DNA of 64,000 bases. It comes from JAXMAO01 sp046350375 (GTDB lineage Bacteria; Planctomycetota; Phycisphaerae; UBA1845; UTPLA1). Made by a program: the position numbers and the translations under genes. The stretch is taken from NCBI GenBank assembly GCA_046350375.1, contig JAXMAO010000004.1:278921-342920 (forward strand), read 5' to 3'. The notes under the pieces are model-generated. The model was not told the DNA's origin. It did no database searches and saw nothing but the letters and a program-made list of their open reading frames with translations. Position 1 is the stretch's first letter. Each line of letters begins with the position of its first letter. Positions 17,844 through 29,189 of the stretch are shown piece by piece.

Positions 17844-18734
17844 ATGTTGCACGGCGTACGCGACGAAGGGGCGCCCGAGCTTGGCTGGGCCGATGGGGCC
17901 CGGCTGGCGGAGAGCTGCCCGCTGGTGGCGAGCTCGGCGGATCGGCGGCGGACGACGATCGAGGTCCGCGGCGAGCGGATTGGCGCGGGCGGGCTGACGC
18001 TGATCGGCGGGCCGTGTGCGGTCGAGTCGCGCGAGCAGATGGTGCGCGTGGCGGAGCTGCTCGAAGGGCTGGGGGTGCGGTATGTGCGCGGCGGGGCCTT
18101 CAAGCCGCGAACCTCGCCTTACTCGTTCCAGGGGCTGCGCGACGAGGGTCTGCGCCTGCTCGAGGAGGTGCGGCGCGAGTTCGACCTGCGGATCGTGACC
18201 GAGGTGCTCGACGCGGCGACGCTGCCGGCGGTGGCCGAAGTGGCCGACGTGCTGCAGATCGGCAGCCGCAACATGCACAACACGGCGCTGCTGGACGCGG
18301 TCGGGCGGCTGGGTCAGCCGGTGCTGCTGAAGCGCGGCTACAGCGCGACGCTGATGGAGTGGTTCTCGGCGGCCGAGTATGTGCTGGCGCGGGGCAACGG
18401 GCAGGTGATTCTGTGCGAGCGCGGCATTCGCACGTTCGAGACGCTGACGCGCAACACGTTCGACGTGTCGGCAATTCCGCTGGCGCGGCGCCTGACGCAT
18501 CTGCCGGTGGTGGCCGATCCATCGCACGGCGTGGGGCTGGCGTGGGCGGTGCCGGCGGTGGCGCGGGCGGCGGTGGCGGCCGGGGCGGACGGGGTGATGA
18601 TCGAGGTCCATCCGAACCCGGACGAGGCGCTCTCGGACGGGTCTCAGGCGCTGACGTTCGAGACGTTTGCCGAACTGGCGCCCGAGCTGACGACGCTGGC
18701 GGGCGTGCGCGGAGTGGGGCGATCGCGAACGTGA
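17844..18734 (+). CDS. aroF: 3-deoxy-7-phosphoheptulonate synthase (DAHP synthase, AroF/AroA-beta type)
   Basis: The 296-residue protein catalyses the first shikimate-pathway step, condensing phosphoenolpyruvate with erythrose 4-phosphate. It shows LTLIGGPCAVESREQM, YVRGGAFKPRTSPYSFQG, LQIGSRNMHNTALL, PVLLKRGYSATLMEW, ILCERGIRTFE and VVADPSHGVG, the metal- and PEP-binding series of the bacterial AroA-beta/KdsA-like class. Only about 70 residues precede the barrel, without an obvious chorismate mutase domain. The start ATG 17844 follows a GAGGGAG site. Its stop overlaps the next start (GTGA), showing coupling. Confidence 0.92.
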   Translation: MLHGVRDEGAPELGWADGARLAESCPLVASSADRRRTTIEVRGERIGAGGLTLIGGPCAVESREQMVRVAELLEGLGVRYVRGGAFKPRTSPYSFQGLRDEGLRLLEEVRREFDLRIVTEVLDAATLPAVAEVADVLQIGSRNMHNTALLDAVGRLGQPVLLKRGYSATLMEWFSAAEYVLARGNGQVILCERGIRTFETLTRNTFDVSAIPLARRLTHLPVVADPSHGVGLAWAVPAVARAAVAAGADGVMIEVHPNPDEALSDGSQALTFETFAELAPELTTLAGVRGVGRSRT

Positions 18735-19228
18735 CGGTTGGAATTCTCTCTGACAGCCACGGCGACGCGGCGACGACGGGCCGGGCCGTCGCGCTGCTGG
18801 AAGCGCGCGGCGCGACGGCGCTGTTTCACTGCGGGGACGTCTGCGCGCTGACGGTGCTCGACGAGCTGGTCGGCCGGCCGGCGTGGTTCGTATGGGGCAA
18901 CTGCGATCAGCCGACGGCCGAAACGCGGCGCTACGTCGAGCGCGTCGGGCTGACGTGGCCGCAGTCGCCGGTGCGGGTGACGCTGGCGGGCCGGTCGATC
19001 GCGCTGCTGCACGGTCACGAGCCGGAGTTCGACGCGGTGGTGTCGGGCGGTGAGTGCGACTATGTGTTCTGCGGTCACACGCACGTGCGGGCCGACGTGC
19101 GCGTCGGGCGGACGCGGGTGGTCAATCCCGGGGCGCTGCACCGGGCGCGCAAGAAGAGCGTGGCGCTGCTCGACCTGTCGCGCGATGCACTCGAGTTCCT
19201 GAATCTGTCGGGCGAGCGGCTGTCATGA
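18731..19228 (+). CDS. YfcE/MJ0936-type metallophosphoesterase
   Basis: This 165-residue protein starts at GTG 18731, overlapping the DAHP synthase stop. It holds the compact calcineurin-fold motifs VGILSDSHGD, ALFHCGDV, VWGNCDQ, ALLHGHEPE and YVFCGHTHVRADV. Short enzymes of this type are Mn-dependent phosphodiesterases acting on artificial diesters or cyclic nucleotides in vitro; their natural roles are unclear. It is coupled to the neighbours on both sides by 4-bp overlaps. Confidence 0.88.
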   Translation: MTVGILSDSHGDAATTGRAVALLEARGATALFHCGDVCALTVLDELVGRPAWFVWGNCDQPTAETRRYVERVGLTWPQSPVRVTLAGRSIALLHGHEPEFDAVVSGGECDYVFCGHTHVRADVRVGRTRVVNPGALHRARKKSVALLDLSRDALEFLNLSGERLS

Positions 19229-19680
19229 GCGCGGCGTCGCGGCACGGACTGTCGCTGGTCGACGAGCGGCGCGGTTTCCATTCCGGCCTGGCGCTGTTCA
19301 ACGCGGGGGAGTTCTTCGAGGCGCACGACGCGTGGGAGGAGATCTGGAGCCAGGTGCAGGATCGGCGGCGCGAGCGGTTCTACCGCGGGCTGATTCGCGC
19401 GGCGGTGACGCTGGAGCTGCTGCGGCGCGGGCGGGCGGTCGGCGTGCGGCAGGTGTTCGTGTCGTGCCTCGAGGAGTGGGAAGGTCTGCCGGACGGCTTC
19501 ATGGGGCTGGATCGGCCGGCGTTTGTCGCGCGGCTGAGACATGCGATCGAGCCGGCGATTACGGACCTGGAGACGCGCCACGTGCAGATCGACCCGGGAC
19601 GGCTGTTTGCGATTGAGCTGCTGTACGACCCGTTCGAATCGCCCCGAAACGGCGAAGGGACGGCTGGCGCTTCCGGCTGA
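19225..19680 (+). CDS. DUF309 domain protein
   Basis: The 151-residue protein has the hallmark segment FHSGLALFNAGEFFEAHDAWEEIW followed by RRRERFYRGLIRAAVTLELL, a helical bundle with conserved His/Glu typical of DUF309. No biochemical role is established for the family. The start ATG overlaps the phosphoesterase stop (ATGA), so it is the last gene of the aroF cluster. The last 20 residues are divergent and probably disordered. Confidence 0.85.
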   Translation: MSAASRHGLSLVDERRGFHSGLALFNAGEFFEAHDAWEEIWSQVQDRRRERFYRGLIRAAVTLELLRRGRAVGVRQVFVSCLEEWEGLPDGFMGLDRPAFVARLRHAIEPAITDLETRHVQIDPGRLFAIELLYDPFESPRNGEGTAGASG

Positions 19681-19857
19681 CGTGGAGTCGAATGAAGCCG
19701 GGCGCAGGTTGTCGAAGTGCGTGTTGGACGGCGAGGCGGCCGGCGCGAGCTTCGGCATCTGTGGCCATGTTGCAGGGAAATGGGCGAGGCTGCGGAGTCA
19801 TGCTGCTCTGGGTGGGTACAATCAGATGACGACCTGCTGACTGCTGGCGGAGCCTGC

Positions 19858-20247
19858 ATGAACGCGCGCATGTCAGTCGTGCTATTCATCGCTGTTCCGT
19901 TGACCTCGTGCGGGGCGCCCGCACGGACGCACGAAAGCCCGCGCCCGGCAACGGCCGGTGAACTCTGCGACGCACTGAAGTCTCACCTTCGGTCTGCGAA
20001 AGCGGGGATCATTCGTGGCGACTTGGTAGTTCCGTCGCGGTCGGAAATCTGCGGCGACTCAGAGCTCCGGCGGGGGTTGCGGGATGATGCTCCGCCAGAG
20101 TTCAGGCTCTATTTCGCAAACGGGGCGCGGTTCGTGGGTTTCATTCGCTTGCAGGTCATCGATGGCAAGTTAGTTAATGTGACTTTTCAAGAAGGCAGTT
20201 TCGAGGTGCGGACGGGGCGGGAGTGCCACATCGAGCGCCTGGAATGA
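19858..20247 (+). CDS. Small orphan lipoprotein
   Basis: The 129-residue product has a short signal peptide with a lipobox-like VPLTSC (Cys18) and then a mature domain with conserved-looking RLYFANGARFVGFIRLQVIDGKLVNVTF, which suggests a small beta-rich fold. Base composition is visibly lower in GC than in the surrounding genes. With the two following genes it forms a small accessory block. I do not recognise the family. Confidence 0.55.
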   Translation: MNARMSVVLFIAVPLTSCGAPARTHESPRPATAGELCDALKSHLRSAKAGIIRGDLVVPSRSEICGDSELRRGLRDDAPPEFRLYFANGARFVGFIRLQVIDGKLVNVTFQEGSFEVRTGRECHIERLE

Positions 20248-20299
20248 TGTGGCAAGTCGGCGCGGTACCATCTCGGCGCGAATCGCTGCGGGGCGGCTG

Positions 20300-20593
20300 A
20301 TGTTCTACGAACGACTATCTCGGTACCAGCTCCTGATCTGGTTCAGTGCCATCCTGGCGACTGGGTGCCGCACACCAGATCGGGATGGTGAGGTCATCGG
20401 GATAACTCGTGTCAGCTCGTTCAACCGCAGTATGATGCCCGTCTTGACCCATTGGTTCGGCACAGATGAACCCTGTGTGTCATATGAGGCAGCGCCGATT
20501 TTCAAGTTGGCCATACTGGAGCCGGAACTCGCTGGCGGCAGCTGGACCGCCGTATTCGAGGCCCTCTTTCCAGAATTGTTTCATGGTGAATAG
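20300..20593 (+). CDS. Small orphan lipoprotein, 97 residues
   Basis: The frame from ATG 20300 gives a signal peptide with lipobox FSAILATGC (Cys22) and a mature part with an EPCVSYEAAPIFKLA stretch. A start at GTG 20249 would put 17 non-signal-like residues in front, so ATG 20300 is preferred. It sits 52 bp after a similar small lipoprotein and shares the lower GC content. Function is unknown; it may be real but poorly conserved. Confidence 0.45.
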   Translation: MFYERLSRYQLLIWFSAILATGCRTPDRDGEVIGITRVSSFNRSMMPVLTHWFGTDEPCVSYEAAPIFKLAILEPELAGGSWTAVFEALFPELFHGE

Positions 20594-20626
20594 AGGCGAG
20601 GCTTCCGGAGCATGAAGGACATACAC

Positions 20627-20980
20627 ATGTCGGACCATGCTCGGCAGCGTATTGGTGCGCACCGGGGCGCCAGGCGGTTCTTGTTGCTCTCGCCAGCGGT
20701 AACGATGTGGTTAGTCTCCCTCCTGGCCGAGGCGAGTTGCAGATCGATCGATTTTGTTGAGTTCAATGGGCGCGATGCGACTGTCATAGCCTTGGCCGTT
20801 ATCGTCATGCTTTACGCACCCATCCAGATCATCCTCACTTTGATATTTCGCAGGCAACGATTGGTCTTGTTGATTGGGTGGATCTTGCTCCTGTTATGGG
20901 TTTTGGTTTACTGGGTGCCGTTCGTCTATGCGACGAGGATGCTGATTGACGAATTCTGGGCCTTGCTGGCTAGGTCATGA
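20627..20980 (+). CDS. Small multi-span membrane protein
   Basis: The 117-residue product has three hydrophobic segments: around FLLLSPAVTMWLVSLLAEA, VIALAVIVMLYAPIQIILTL and LVLLIGWILLLLWVLVYWV. Short basic loops (RRQR) probably face the cytoplasm. ATG 20627 follows AAGGA at a suitable distance; ATG 20612 is an alternative. It is the last of three lower-GC orphan genes. No family is recognised. Confidence 0.5.
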   Translation: MSDHARQRIGAHRGARRFLLLSPAVTMWLVSLLAEASCRSIDFVEFNGRDATVIALAVIVMLYAPIQIILTLIFRRQRLVLLIGWILLLLWVLVYWVPFVYATRMLIDEFWALLARS

Positions 20981-21330
20981 TCGCTGTCGAACCTAGGTTT
21001 GCCTTGTTGGTAGACGGTTCCTATGCGTTGAAACCTGAAGTGAAATCATCGCGGCGAAATTCCGCGGAGGCGAACACAGGCCCGCACTCGGCCGGATGTG
21101 GTGGCGGGGCGAGCCAGTAAGTCCAAGACACGGACGGCCAGTTGCCGCGCGACGACGTGATCGCGCCGGGCGGCGGGAGTGAGTCGAGCTTCGCGCCGAC
21201 GAGTGAGTCGGGCGGATCGACGAGTCAGTCGGCCGCGCCCGCGAGTCGGGCTATTGGATCAACAAACCCCTCTCGTCGCCGGCGGCGACGAAGTTGGCCG
21301 ACCCGCGGCCGTCGTGTGTCGGTCTGTCGA
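20981..21330. other. Convergent intergenic region, no gene seen
   Basis: The 350 bases lie between the orphan membrane protein gene and the 3' end of aceA. The stretch 21175-21255 carries several copies of the pentamer GAGTC, without clear spacing. I see no good hairpin with a T-tract, no RNA gene and no coding frame with the composition of the neighbours. Confidence 0.35.
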
Positions 21331-22632
<1,302 letters not shown>

Positions 22633-22669
22633 CGCGAATCCTCCCGGGCCCGGCCGTGCGCCGCGCCGA

Positions 22670-24268
<1,599 letters not shown>

Positions 24269-24424
24269 ACGTCCTCCCCCGTTGCAGCACGGGATTGGCG
24301 CTATTGCACCAACGCCCGGCCTGCCGCGACCGGTAACCGGCGATAGGCCTCGTGCCTGCCGGCGGTTCCGGACCGCGCAACTGCCCTCAGTCGGATTGTG
24401 CGTCCGCAGCAGCCAGTTGCGAAA

Positions 24425-24437
24425 TTGATAATGTCAA
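24425..24437. promoter_or_regulatory. LysR-type T-N11-A operator between aceBA and its regulator
   Basis: The 13-base palindrome TTGATAATGTCAA (TTGA, five-base spacer, TCAA) fits the T-N11-A half-site rule of LysR-type regulators. It lies in an AT-rich patch within an otherwise GC-rich 206-bp divergent region, 38 bp before the LysR start. It is a candidate for autoregulation and for control of aceBA. Confidence 0.6.
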
Positions 24438-24474
24438 TATAGAGTATTGATGGGCGCTATGAAGGAGCCGGGCC

Positions 24475-25437
24475 ATGCCGCCGCGCGTCACCGCACCGCA
24501 CTACAAGCACAACCGGTTGCAGCAGCTGCGCGGCTTCTGCCAGGCGGCCCAGACCGGCTCGATCAGCCGCGCCGCCGAGCGGCTCGATCTCTCGCAGCCC
24601 AGCGTGTCGCTGCAGATTCAGGCGCTGGAGCGCGAGTTCGGCGTGGCGCTGTTCGAGCGGCGCGGGCCGCGCATCCGCCTGACCGAGCACGGGAAGCTGC
24701 TCTACGAGCTGTCGCTGCACATGGTCGAGGACATCGACGGGCTGCGCGAGACCTTTGCCGCGCGGCGCGGCGTGCTGGCGCCGGGTCGACTGGACATCGC
24801 CGCGGGCGAGTCGACGATTCTCTACATCCTGCCGCGCTTCGTGCGCCGGTTCGCCGACAAGTACCCGCAGATCGAGCTGTCGCTGGTCAACGTGACCGGG
24901 CACGACGGCCTGGCGCTGCTGCGAAAAGGCGAAGTGGACCTGGCCTGCGGCTCGATGATCGACACGCCGCGCGACGTGGTCTATCGGCCGCTGTTCGCGT
25001 TTCAGCCGACGCTGGTCGTGCCGCCCGGTCACGGGCTGGCGCGGCGCGGGCGGGTCACGCTCGAACAGATCGCGTCGCATCCGTTCATCCTGCCGCCGCG
25101 GCACCTGACGACCTGGAGCATCGTGACGATGGCGTTCGAGCAGCGCGGCCTGAAGCTGAACGTGCGGCTGCAGGCCGGCGGATGGGAAGTGATCAAGAAA
25201 TATGTCGAGCTGGGGCTGGGCGTTTCGATCGTGACGAACATCTGCCTGACGCCGCGCGACCGGCTGGTCCGCGTGCCGGTGGATGACTATTTCGCGCCGC
25301 GCACCTACGGCGTGGTGCTGCGGCGGAACGGCCAGCCGTCGCCGCAGGCGGAGCGATTCCTGGAGATGATCGATCCGGATTACCGCGCCGGTCGCGCCCC
25401 AACGATCCGCGCGCTGCGGCCGACCCGCGGCGGGTAG
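24475..25437 (+). CDS. LysR family regulator, probable controller of aceBA
   Basis: The 320-residue protein has an N-terminal winged helix-turn-helix (LQQLRGFCQAAQTGSISRAA then LSQPSVSLQIQALEREFG, residues 15-60) and a periplasmic-binding-like effector domain. The opening and the VNVTGHDGLALLRKGEVDLACG segment resemble the CysB/Cbl branch of the family. An SD GGAGCCGGG precedes ATG 24475. Divergent placement from aceB, with a T-N11-A palindrome between them, makes regulation of the glyoxylate bypass likely. The effector is not known. Confidence 0.88.
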   Translation: MPPRVTAPHYKHNRLQQLRGFCQAAQTGSISRAAERLDLSQPSVSLQIQALEREFGVALFERRGPRIRLTEHGKLLYELSLHMVEDIDGLRETFAARRGVLAPGRLDIAAGESTILYILPRFVRRFADKYPQIELSLVNVTGHDGLALLRKGEVDLACGSMIDTPRDVVYRPLFAFQPTLVVPPGHGLARRGRVTLEQIASHPFILPPRHLTTWSIVTMAFEQRGLKLNVRLQAGGWEVIKKYVELGLGVSIVTNICLTPRDRLVRVPVDDYFAPRTYGVVLRRNGQPSPQAERFLEMIDPDYRAGRAPTIRALRPTRGG

Positions 25438-25588
25438 CGGGCGCGGCCGTGTGCGACGCGGCCAGCGCCGCCGGTGCGGGACGCGCCCGCGGAACAAGAA
25501 CAGCCCGACCGCCTGACGCTCCCGTTCCGCACGACCAGACGGTATACTGATCCCTGCATCGCCGACACCCATCGCGAGGGCTGGCCCC

Positions 25589-26911
25589 ATGTCTCTAACC
25601 TGCGCGAGGCCCCGGCACCCACTGAATACGCTGCGACCGCTGCACCCATCGCACCCGCTGCACCCGCTGCTCACCGCCACGGCCCTGCTCACCCTGTTCG
25701 CGTCGCCAATCCTCATCCGCGCCGCCGGACCGGCCGATTTCCGCGGCATCGGCGCCCTGCCCGGCTCTCGCAACGGCAGCATTGCATATGCAATTTCCGA
25801 CGACGGCAGCGCCGTCACCGGCATCTCCGACCAGTCCGACCTCGGCGGCCCCTCCACTGTCGCGTTCCTCTGGCAGGCCGACACGATGATCTCGCTCGGC
25901 GATCTGCCGGGTGGCTCCACCGTCAGCGAGGCCGGCGGCGTCTCGGCGAATGGCTCCGCCGCCGCGGGAATGAGCGCCTCGTCCAACGGAACCGAGGCCT
26001 TTCGCTGGGAGGCCGGCGTGATGGTCGGCCTCGGCGACGTTCCCGGCGGCGACGTTTACAGCCACGCCTTCCGAATCTCCGGCGACGGCACAACCGTCGT
26101 GGGCCTCAGCCGCTCGGCCAACGGCGACGCCGCGTTCCGCTGGCAGGCCGGCGCCATGCGAAACCTCGCTGACGATTTTCCGGGTGGACTGGCCGCGGGT
26201 TGGGCCACCGACGCCTCCTTCGACGGCAGCGTCGTCGTCGGCTACCTCGCGACCACGTCGGGTCCGCCGCGGCCGATGCGCTGGGAGAACAACGTCGCCA
26301 CGCTCATCGACATCGCGCCCGCCGACGTGTGGGGGCAGGCCACCGCCGTCTCGCCCGATGGGCAGAGCATCGCCGGCACGATCACTCACCAGCTCAGCCC
26401 GCTGGTCCGCGAGGCCTTTTTCTGGCGCGACGGAACGCTGACGCTGCTCGGCGACTTGCCCGGCGGCGCGACCCGCAGCTCCGCCGCCGATGTGTCCGGC
26501 GACGGCTCCATCGTCGTCGGAACCGGCCGAACGAGCTTGGGCGACGAGGCCTTCATCTGGACCGCGGCCCGCGGCCTGCGCCGCGTGCGCGATCTGCTCG
26601 AGCAGGACTACGGCCTGAACCTCGCCGGGTGGCAGTTGACCGCCGCCAACGGCATCTCTGCCGACGGCCTGACGATCGCCGGGTCCGGTGTCAATCCGCT
26701 CGGCCAGCCAGAGGCCTGGCTGGCGCACATCGGCTGCGCGCTGGCCGGCGACATGAACAACGACGCCCGTTGCGACGGCGGCGACGTCGAAGGGTTCGTT
26801 CGATGCCTCACCACGGGGCTGGGCTGCGGCTGCGGCGACTTTGACGCCGATCAGACGGTTGGTCCCGCCGACGTCGCCCCGTTCGTCGACCGCCTGCTCG
26901 GCCGCGCCTGA
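25589..26911 (+). CDS. HAF-repeat extracellular protein with dockerin-like tail
   Basis: The 440-residue protein has a signal peptide (LLTATALLTLFASPILIRAA, about residues 28-47). At least six HAF-type repeats of about 50 residues follow, each like AISDDGSAVTG...AFLW...MISLGDLPGG. The C-terminal 65 residues hold two dockerin-like Ca-binding segments, AGDMNNDARCDGGDVEGF and CGDFDADQTVGPADVAPF. Such tails are common in planctomycetes without cellulosomes. It is probably secreted or surface-bound. Residues 15-27 have a His-Pro-Leu repeat (LHPSHPLHP) encoded by a short DNA repeat. Confidence 0.8.
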   Translation: MSLTCARPRHPLNTLRPLHPSHPLHPLLTATALLTLFASPILIRAAGPADFRGIGALPGSRNGSIAYAISDDGSAVTGISDQSDLGGPSTVAFLWQADTMISLGDLPGGSTVSEAGGVSANGSAAAGMSASSNGTEAFRWEAGVMVGLGDVPGGDVYSHAFRISGDGTTVVGLSRSANGDAAFRWQAGAMRNLADDFPGGLAAGWATDASFDGSVVVGYLATTSGPPRPMRWENNVATLIDIAPADVWGQATAVSPDGQSIAGTITHQLSPLVREAFFWRDGTLTLLGDLPGGATRSSAADVSGDGSIVVGTGRTSLGDEAFIWTAARGLRRVRDLLEQDYGLNLAGWQLTAANGISADGLTIAGSGVNPLGQPEAWLAHIGCALAGDMNNDARCDGGDVEGFVRCLTTGLGCGCGDFDADQTVGPADVAPFVDRLLGRA

Positions 26912-26983
26912 CAAGTCGCGCCTGACAGGCCGCGCCGGCCCAACGCTCAACCGCACGGCGCGGCTCGAAGCCGGCCGGACGAT

Positions 26984-28021
26984 TCAGAACAGGTCGGTGG
27001 GGTCGGTGACGGTCGTCAGCGTGTGCCCAACTGCCCCGGCTTGCGCCGACTGCGGATTGCCGGTCGTTCCGACGGCGCCGCCGGTTCCGCCGAAACCGCC
27101 GCTGCCACCCCCGCCGCCGCCGCCGCAGTGCCGAGCGGCGTTCACGCTCCCCGCGCCGCCCGACGTGCCCGCAGCGCCGCCCGAAGCGTCGCGCGTTCCG
27201 GCCGTGACCATCGGGGCGAGCAGGTGGTTGATTCCACCGGCGCCGCCGCCGCCCGCGGCTTCCTGACTGTCACTGGGTCCGCCCGCTCCGCCGATGGCCG
27301 AGATGGTGCCTTGGTTGTCCACCTTCGTTTGCGAAGCGAGCACGACCACGCCGCCGCCGCCACCGCCACCCCCGGCGATGCTGGGCTGTCCATCGGCGTT
27401 GATGGATCCGCCGGCACTGATCGTGATGGCTCCGCGCGCGAGAATCACCAGCGTACCGCCTCCGTTACCCCCAGTACCGGCAAGCGTGCCAGCTCCGCCT
27501 CCGCCGCCGACAATGCCCGGCATGAGCAGATTCCGGGCCGTTGCCGATGACAAGCCGGTGCCGGGTTGTCCGCCGGACAGCGAGTCCCCGGTCGCCCCGA
27601 GCGCCCCCGTGCCCGCCTGGCTCCCGGAGAATGATGCCGAGGGCGCACCGAACGTCGCCGGCGACGTCCCGCTGACGAACCAGCCCGTCCCTCCGCTGAA
27701 ATCGTGCACGCCGACCCTCAACTCGCCGGCGATCGTGCATTCGCCGCGGCAGCGAATCACCGTGCCGGGCGGCACGTGCAACGTCGACCCGGCCAGAATC
27801 GTCAGATTATTGACCTGTAAGTTTCCGTCCGCGGCCGCGCTGGTGAACAGGTCCAGACTCTGCCCCGCGCCGACGGCCACGTCGCCGGCAGAGCCGTCGC
27901 CATACAGGCTCCGTTGCGCGTCGCCGCCCTGGAACGGAAAGAACGTTCCGCACCCGGTCAGCGCGCCGGCCAACCCCGTCAACAGACCCACAACCAATGC
28001 CCCCGGCTTTCGCGCGCCCAT
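26984..28021 (-). CDS. Glycine-rich lipoprotein
   Basis: The 345-residue product starts at ATG 28021, five bases after GGAGG. Its signal peptide has a lipobox LAGALTGC. The mature part has a short folded region with QVNNLTILAGSTLHVPPGTV, then about 220 residues rich in Gly, Ser and Ala (runs of up to eight Gly). The repeats such as GGGTLVILARGAITISAGGSI suggest a flat beta-solenoid or adhesin-like fold. It is probably an envelope protein. The poly-Gly runs create GGC/CCG tracts that could be slippage-prone. Confidence 0.7.
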   Translation of the reverse strand: MGARKPGALVVGLLTGLAGALTGCGTFFPFQGGDAQRSLYGDGSAGDVAVGAGQSLDLFTSAAADGNLQVNNLTILAGSTLHVPPGTVIRCRGECTIAGELRVGVHDFSGGTGWFVSGTSPATFGAPSASFSGSQAGTGALGATGDSLSGGQPGTGLSSATARNLLMPGIVGGGGGAGTLAGTGGNGGGTLVILARGAITISAGGSINADGQPSIAGGGGGGGGVVVLASQTKVDNQGTISAIGGAGGPSDSQEAAGGGGAGGINHLLAPMVTAGTRDASGGAAGTSGGAGSVNAARHCGGGGGGGSGGFGGTGGAVGTTGNPQSAQAGAVGHTLTTVTDPTDLF

Positions 28022-28324
28022 GCCAACCTCCAACTCGTCTTGACCCGCGAGGCGGTCTTCTGCCGGACGCCATCCGCGGCGTCGGCCCGGCCGCGCTCGA
28101 AAAAACTCGTACGGGGTCTTGTGCCCCCAACACGGATTATTCTAACCGCGACCCGGCCGGGTCGCGCAAGCGCCCCGGGGTCAAGTGGATCCCCGCATCA
28201 CGCGGCGACCGGCCCGGCCGAACGCCATCGTGCGGTGCGTTCCCGGGTCCGTTCGCCGAAGCCCATTCGCGCCAGCCGGAGTTCTCTTCGCGTCCATCCG
28301 CCGCGTTGGGTAGAATCCGCTCGC
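28022..28324. other. Divergent intergenic region, no gene seen
   Basis: The 303 bases separate the glycine-rich lipoprotein gene (minus) from the YdeI-like gene (plus), so it should hold promoters for both. I can see no consensus promoter pair and no repeat. Open frames here have no recognisable product. Confidence 0.35.
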
Positions 28325-29005
28325 GTGAACCCACCCACGATTCGCTTCTCGGCGATCTTGCATTCGCCCCGCGCGCCGGCCGACGCCGCGGGCAAGAGTG
28401 GCGCTTCGCGAACCCGGTCCGCCGTCGCGAAGGATCGATCGACTCCGCCCGCCCTACGCACCGCCGCGCACGCCGGCCGCGGCAGCACGGCTCGATCGCG
28501 CTCCAATTCGGCGACGTGGTCCTTTCTGAAGCTGCCAGGCGAAGCCAGCGCCAGGCTCCCCTCGCGCGGCCAAACGACCGTCGCCGGCACGTTCAACGGC
28601 CGGCCGTTTCAGGCCACGCTTCAGCCCGACGGCCACGGCGGCCACTGGCTGAAGGTCGACCGCGCCCTGCGCGAATCGGCCGGCGCCAGCCCCGGCGATG
28701 TCGTCGCACTCGAAATCGCCCCGGTCGTCGAAGAGCCGGAACCGAAACTGCCGGCCGACTTCCGCAAGGCGCTCGCGGCCGCCGAGGCGAAGGTCCGCGC
28801 GGCCTGGGCGGACATCACCCCCGCGGCGCGACGCGACTTTGTCTTCTGGATCACCTCGCCCAAGCGCCCGGAGACGCGCGTGAAGCGCATCGCCACCGCG
28901 TGCGACATGCTCGCCAAGGGCAAGCGCCGCCCCTGCTGCTTCGACCGCTCGGGGATGTACGCCAAGAGCCTGAGCTGCCCGGAGGCGGAGGCCGACGACG
29001 CCTAG
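28325..29005 (+). CDS. DUF1905 / YdeI-like protein
   Basis: The 226-residue protein has a DUF1905-type beta domain (FLKLPGEASARL...TVAGTFNGRPFQATLQPDGHGGHWLKVDRALRE, about residues 62-115). It is followed by a YdeI/OmpD-associated helical domain (LPADFRKALAAAEAKVRAAWADITPAARRDFVFWITSPKRPETRVKRI). These two domains commonly occur together in proteins of unknown function, sometimes linked to bacteriocin protection. The first 60 residues are low-complexity and the GTG start is uncertain; a later start inside the frame is possible. Confidence 0.75.
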   Translation: MNPPTIRFSAILHSPRAPADAAGKSGASRTRSAVAKDRSTPPALRTAAHAGRGSTARSRSNSATWSFLKLPGEASARLPSRGQTTVAGTFNGRPFQATLQPDGHGGHWLKVDRALRESAGASPGDVVALEIAPVVEEPEPKLPADFRKALAAAEAKVRAAWADITPAARRDFVFWITSPKRPETRVKRIATACDMLAKGKRRPCCFDRSGMYAKSLSCPEAEADDA

Positions 29006-29189
29006 AGTGGCTGGGGCGCCGTCGGTGCGACCTATCGGTTCCGAGAATGAACGCGCCGTTCCCGCCGCCGGCCCAGCCGGTCAATACCCTCGCCTCCGCG
29101 AATCCGTGCCGATATAATAGACATCGTGATCTTGACGTGAACACATTCCCGTTCCGCGCAGACATTTCCCGGCCCGCAGGAGGCCCGCC

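Noticed and set aside
26984..28021. Poly-proline frame on the plus strand opposite the glycine-rich lipoprotein
   Set aside because: Complement of Gly-rich codons; the minus frame has a signal peptide and lipobox.
29113..29118. TATAAT hexamer before the NapH-TPR gene
   Set aside because: It has no acceptable -35 at the right distance, so it is not listed as a promoter.
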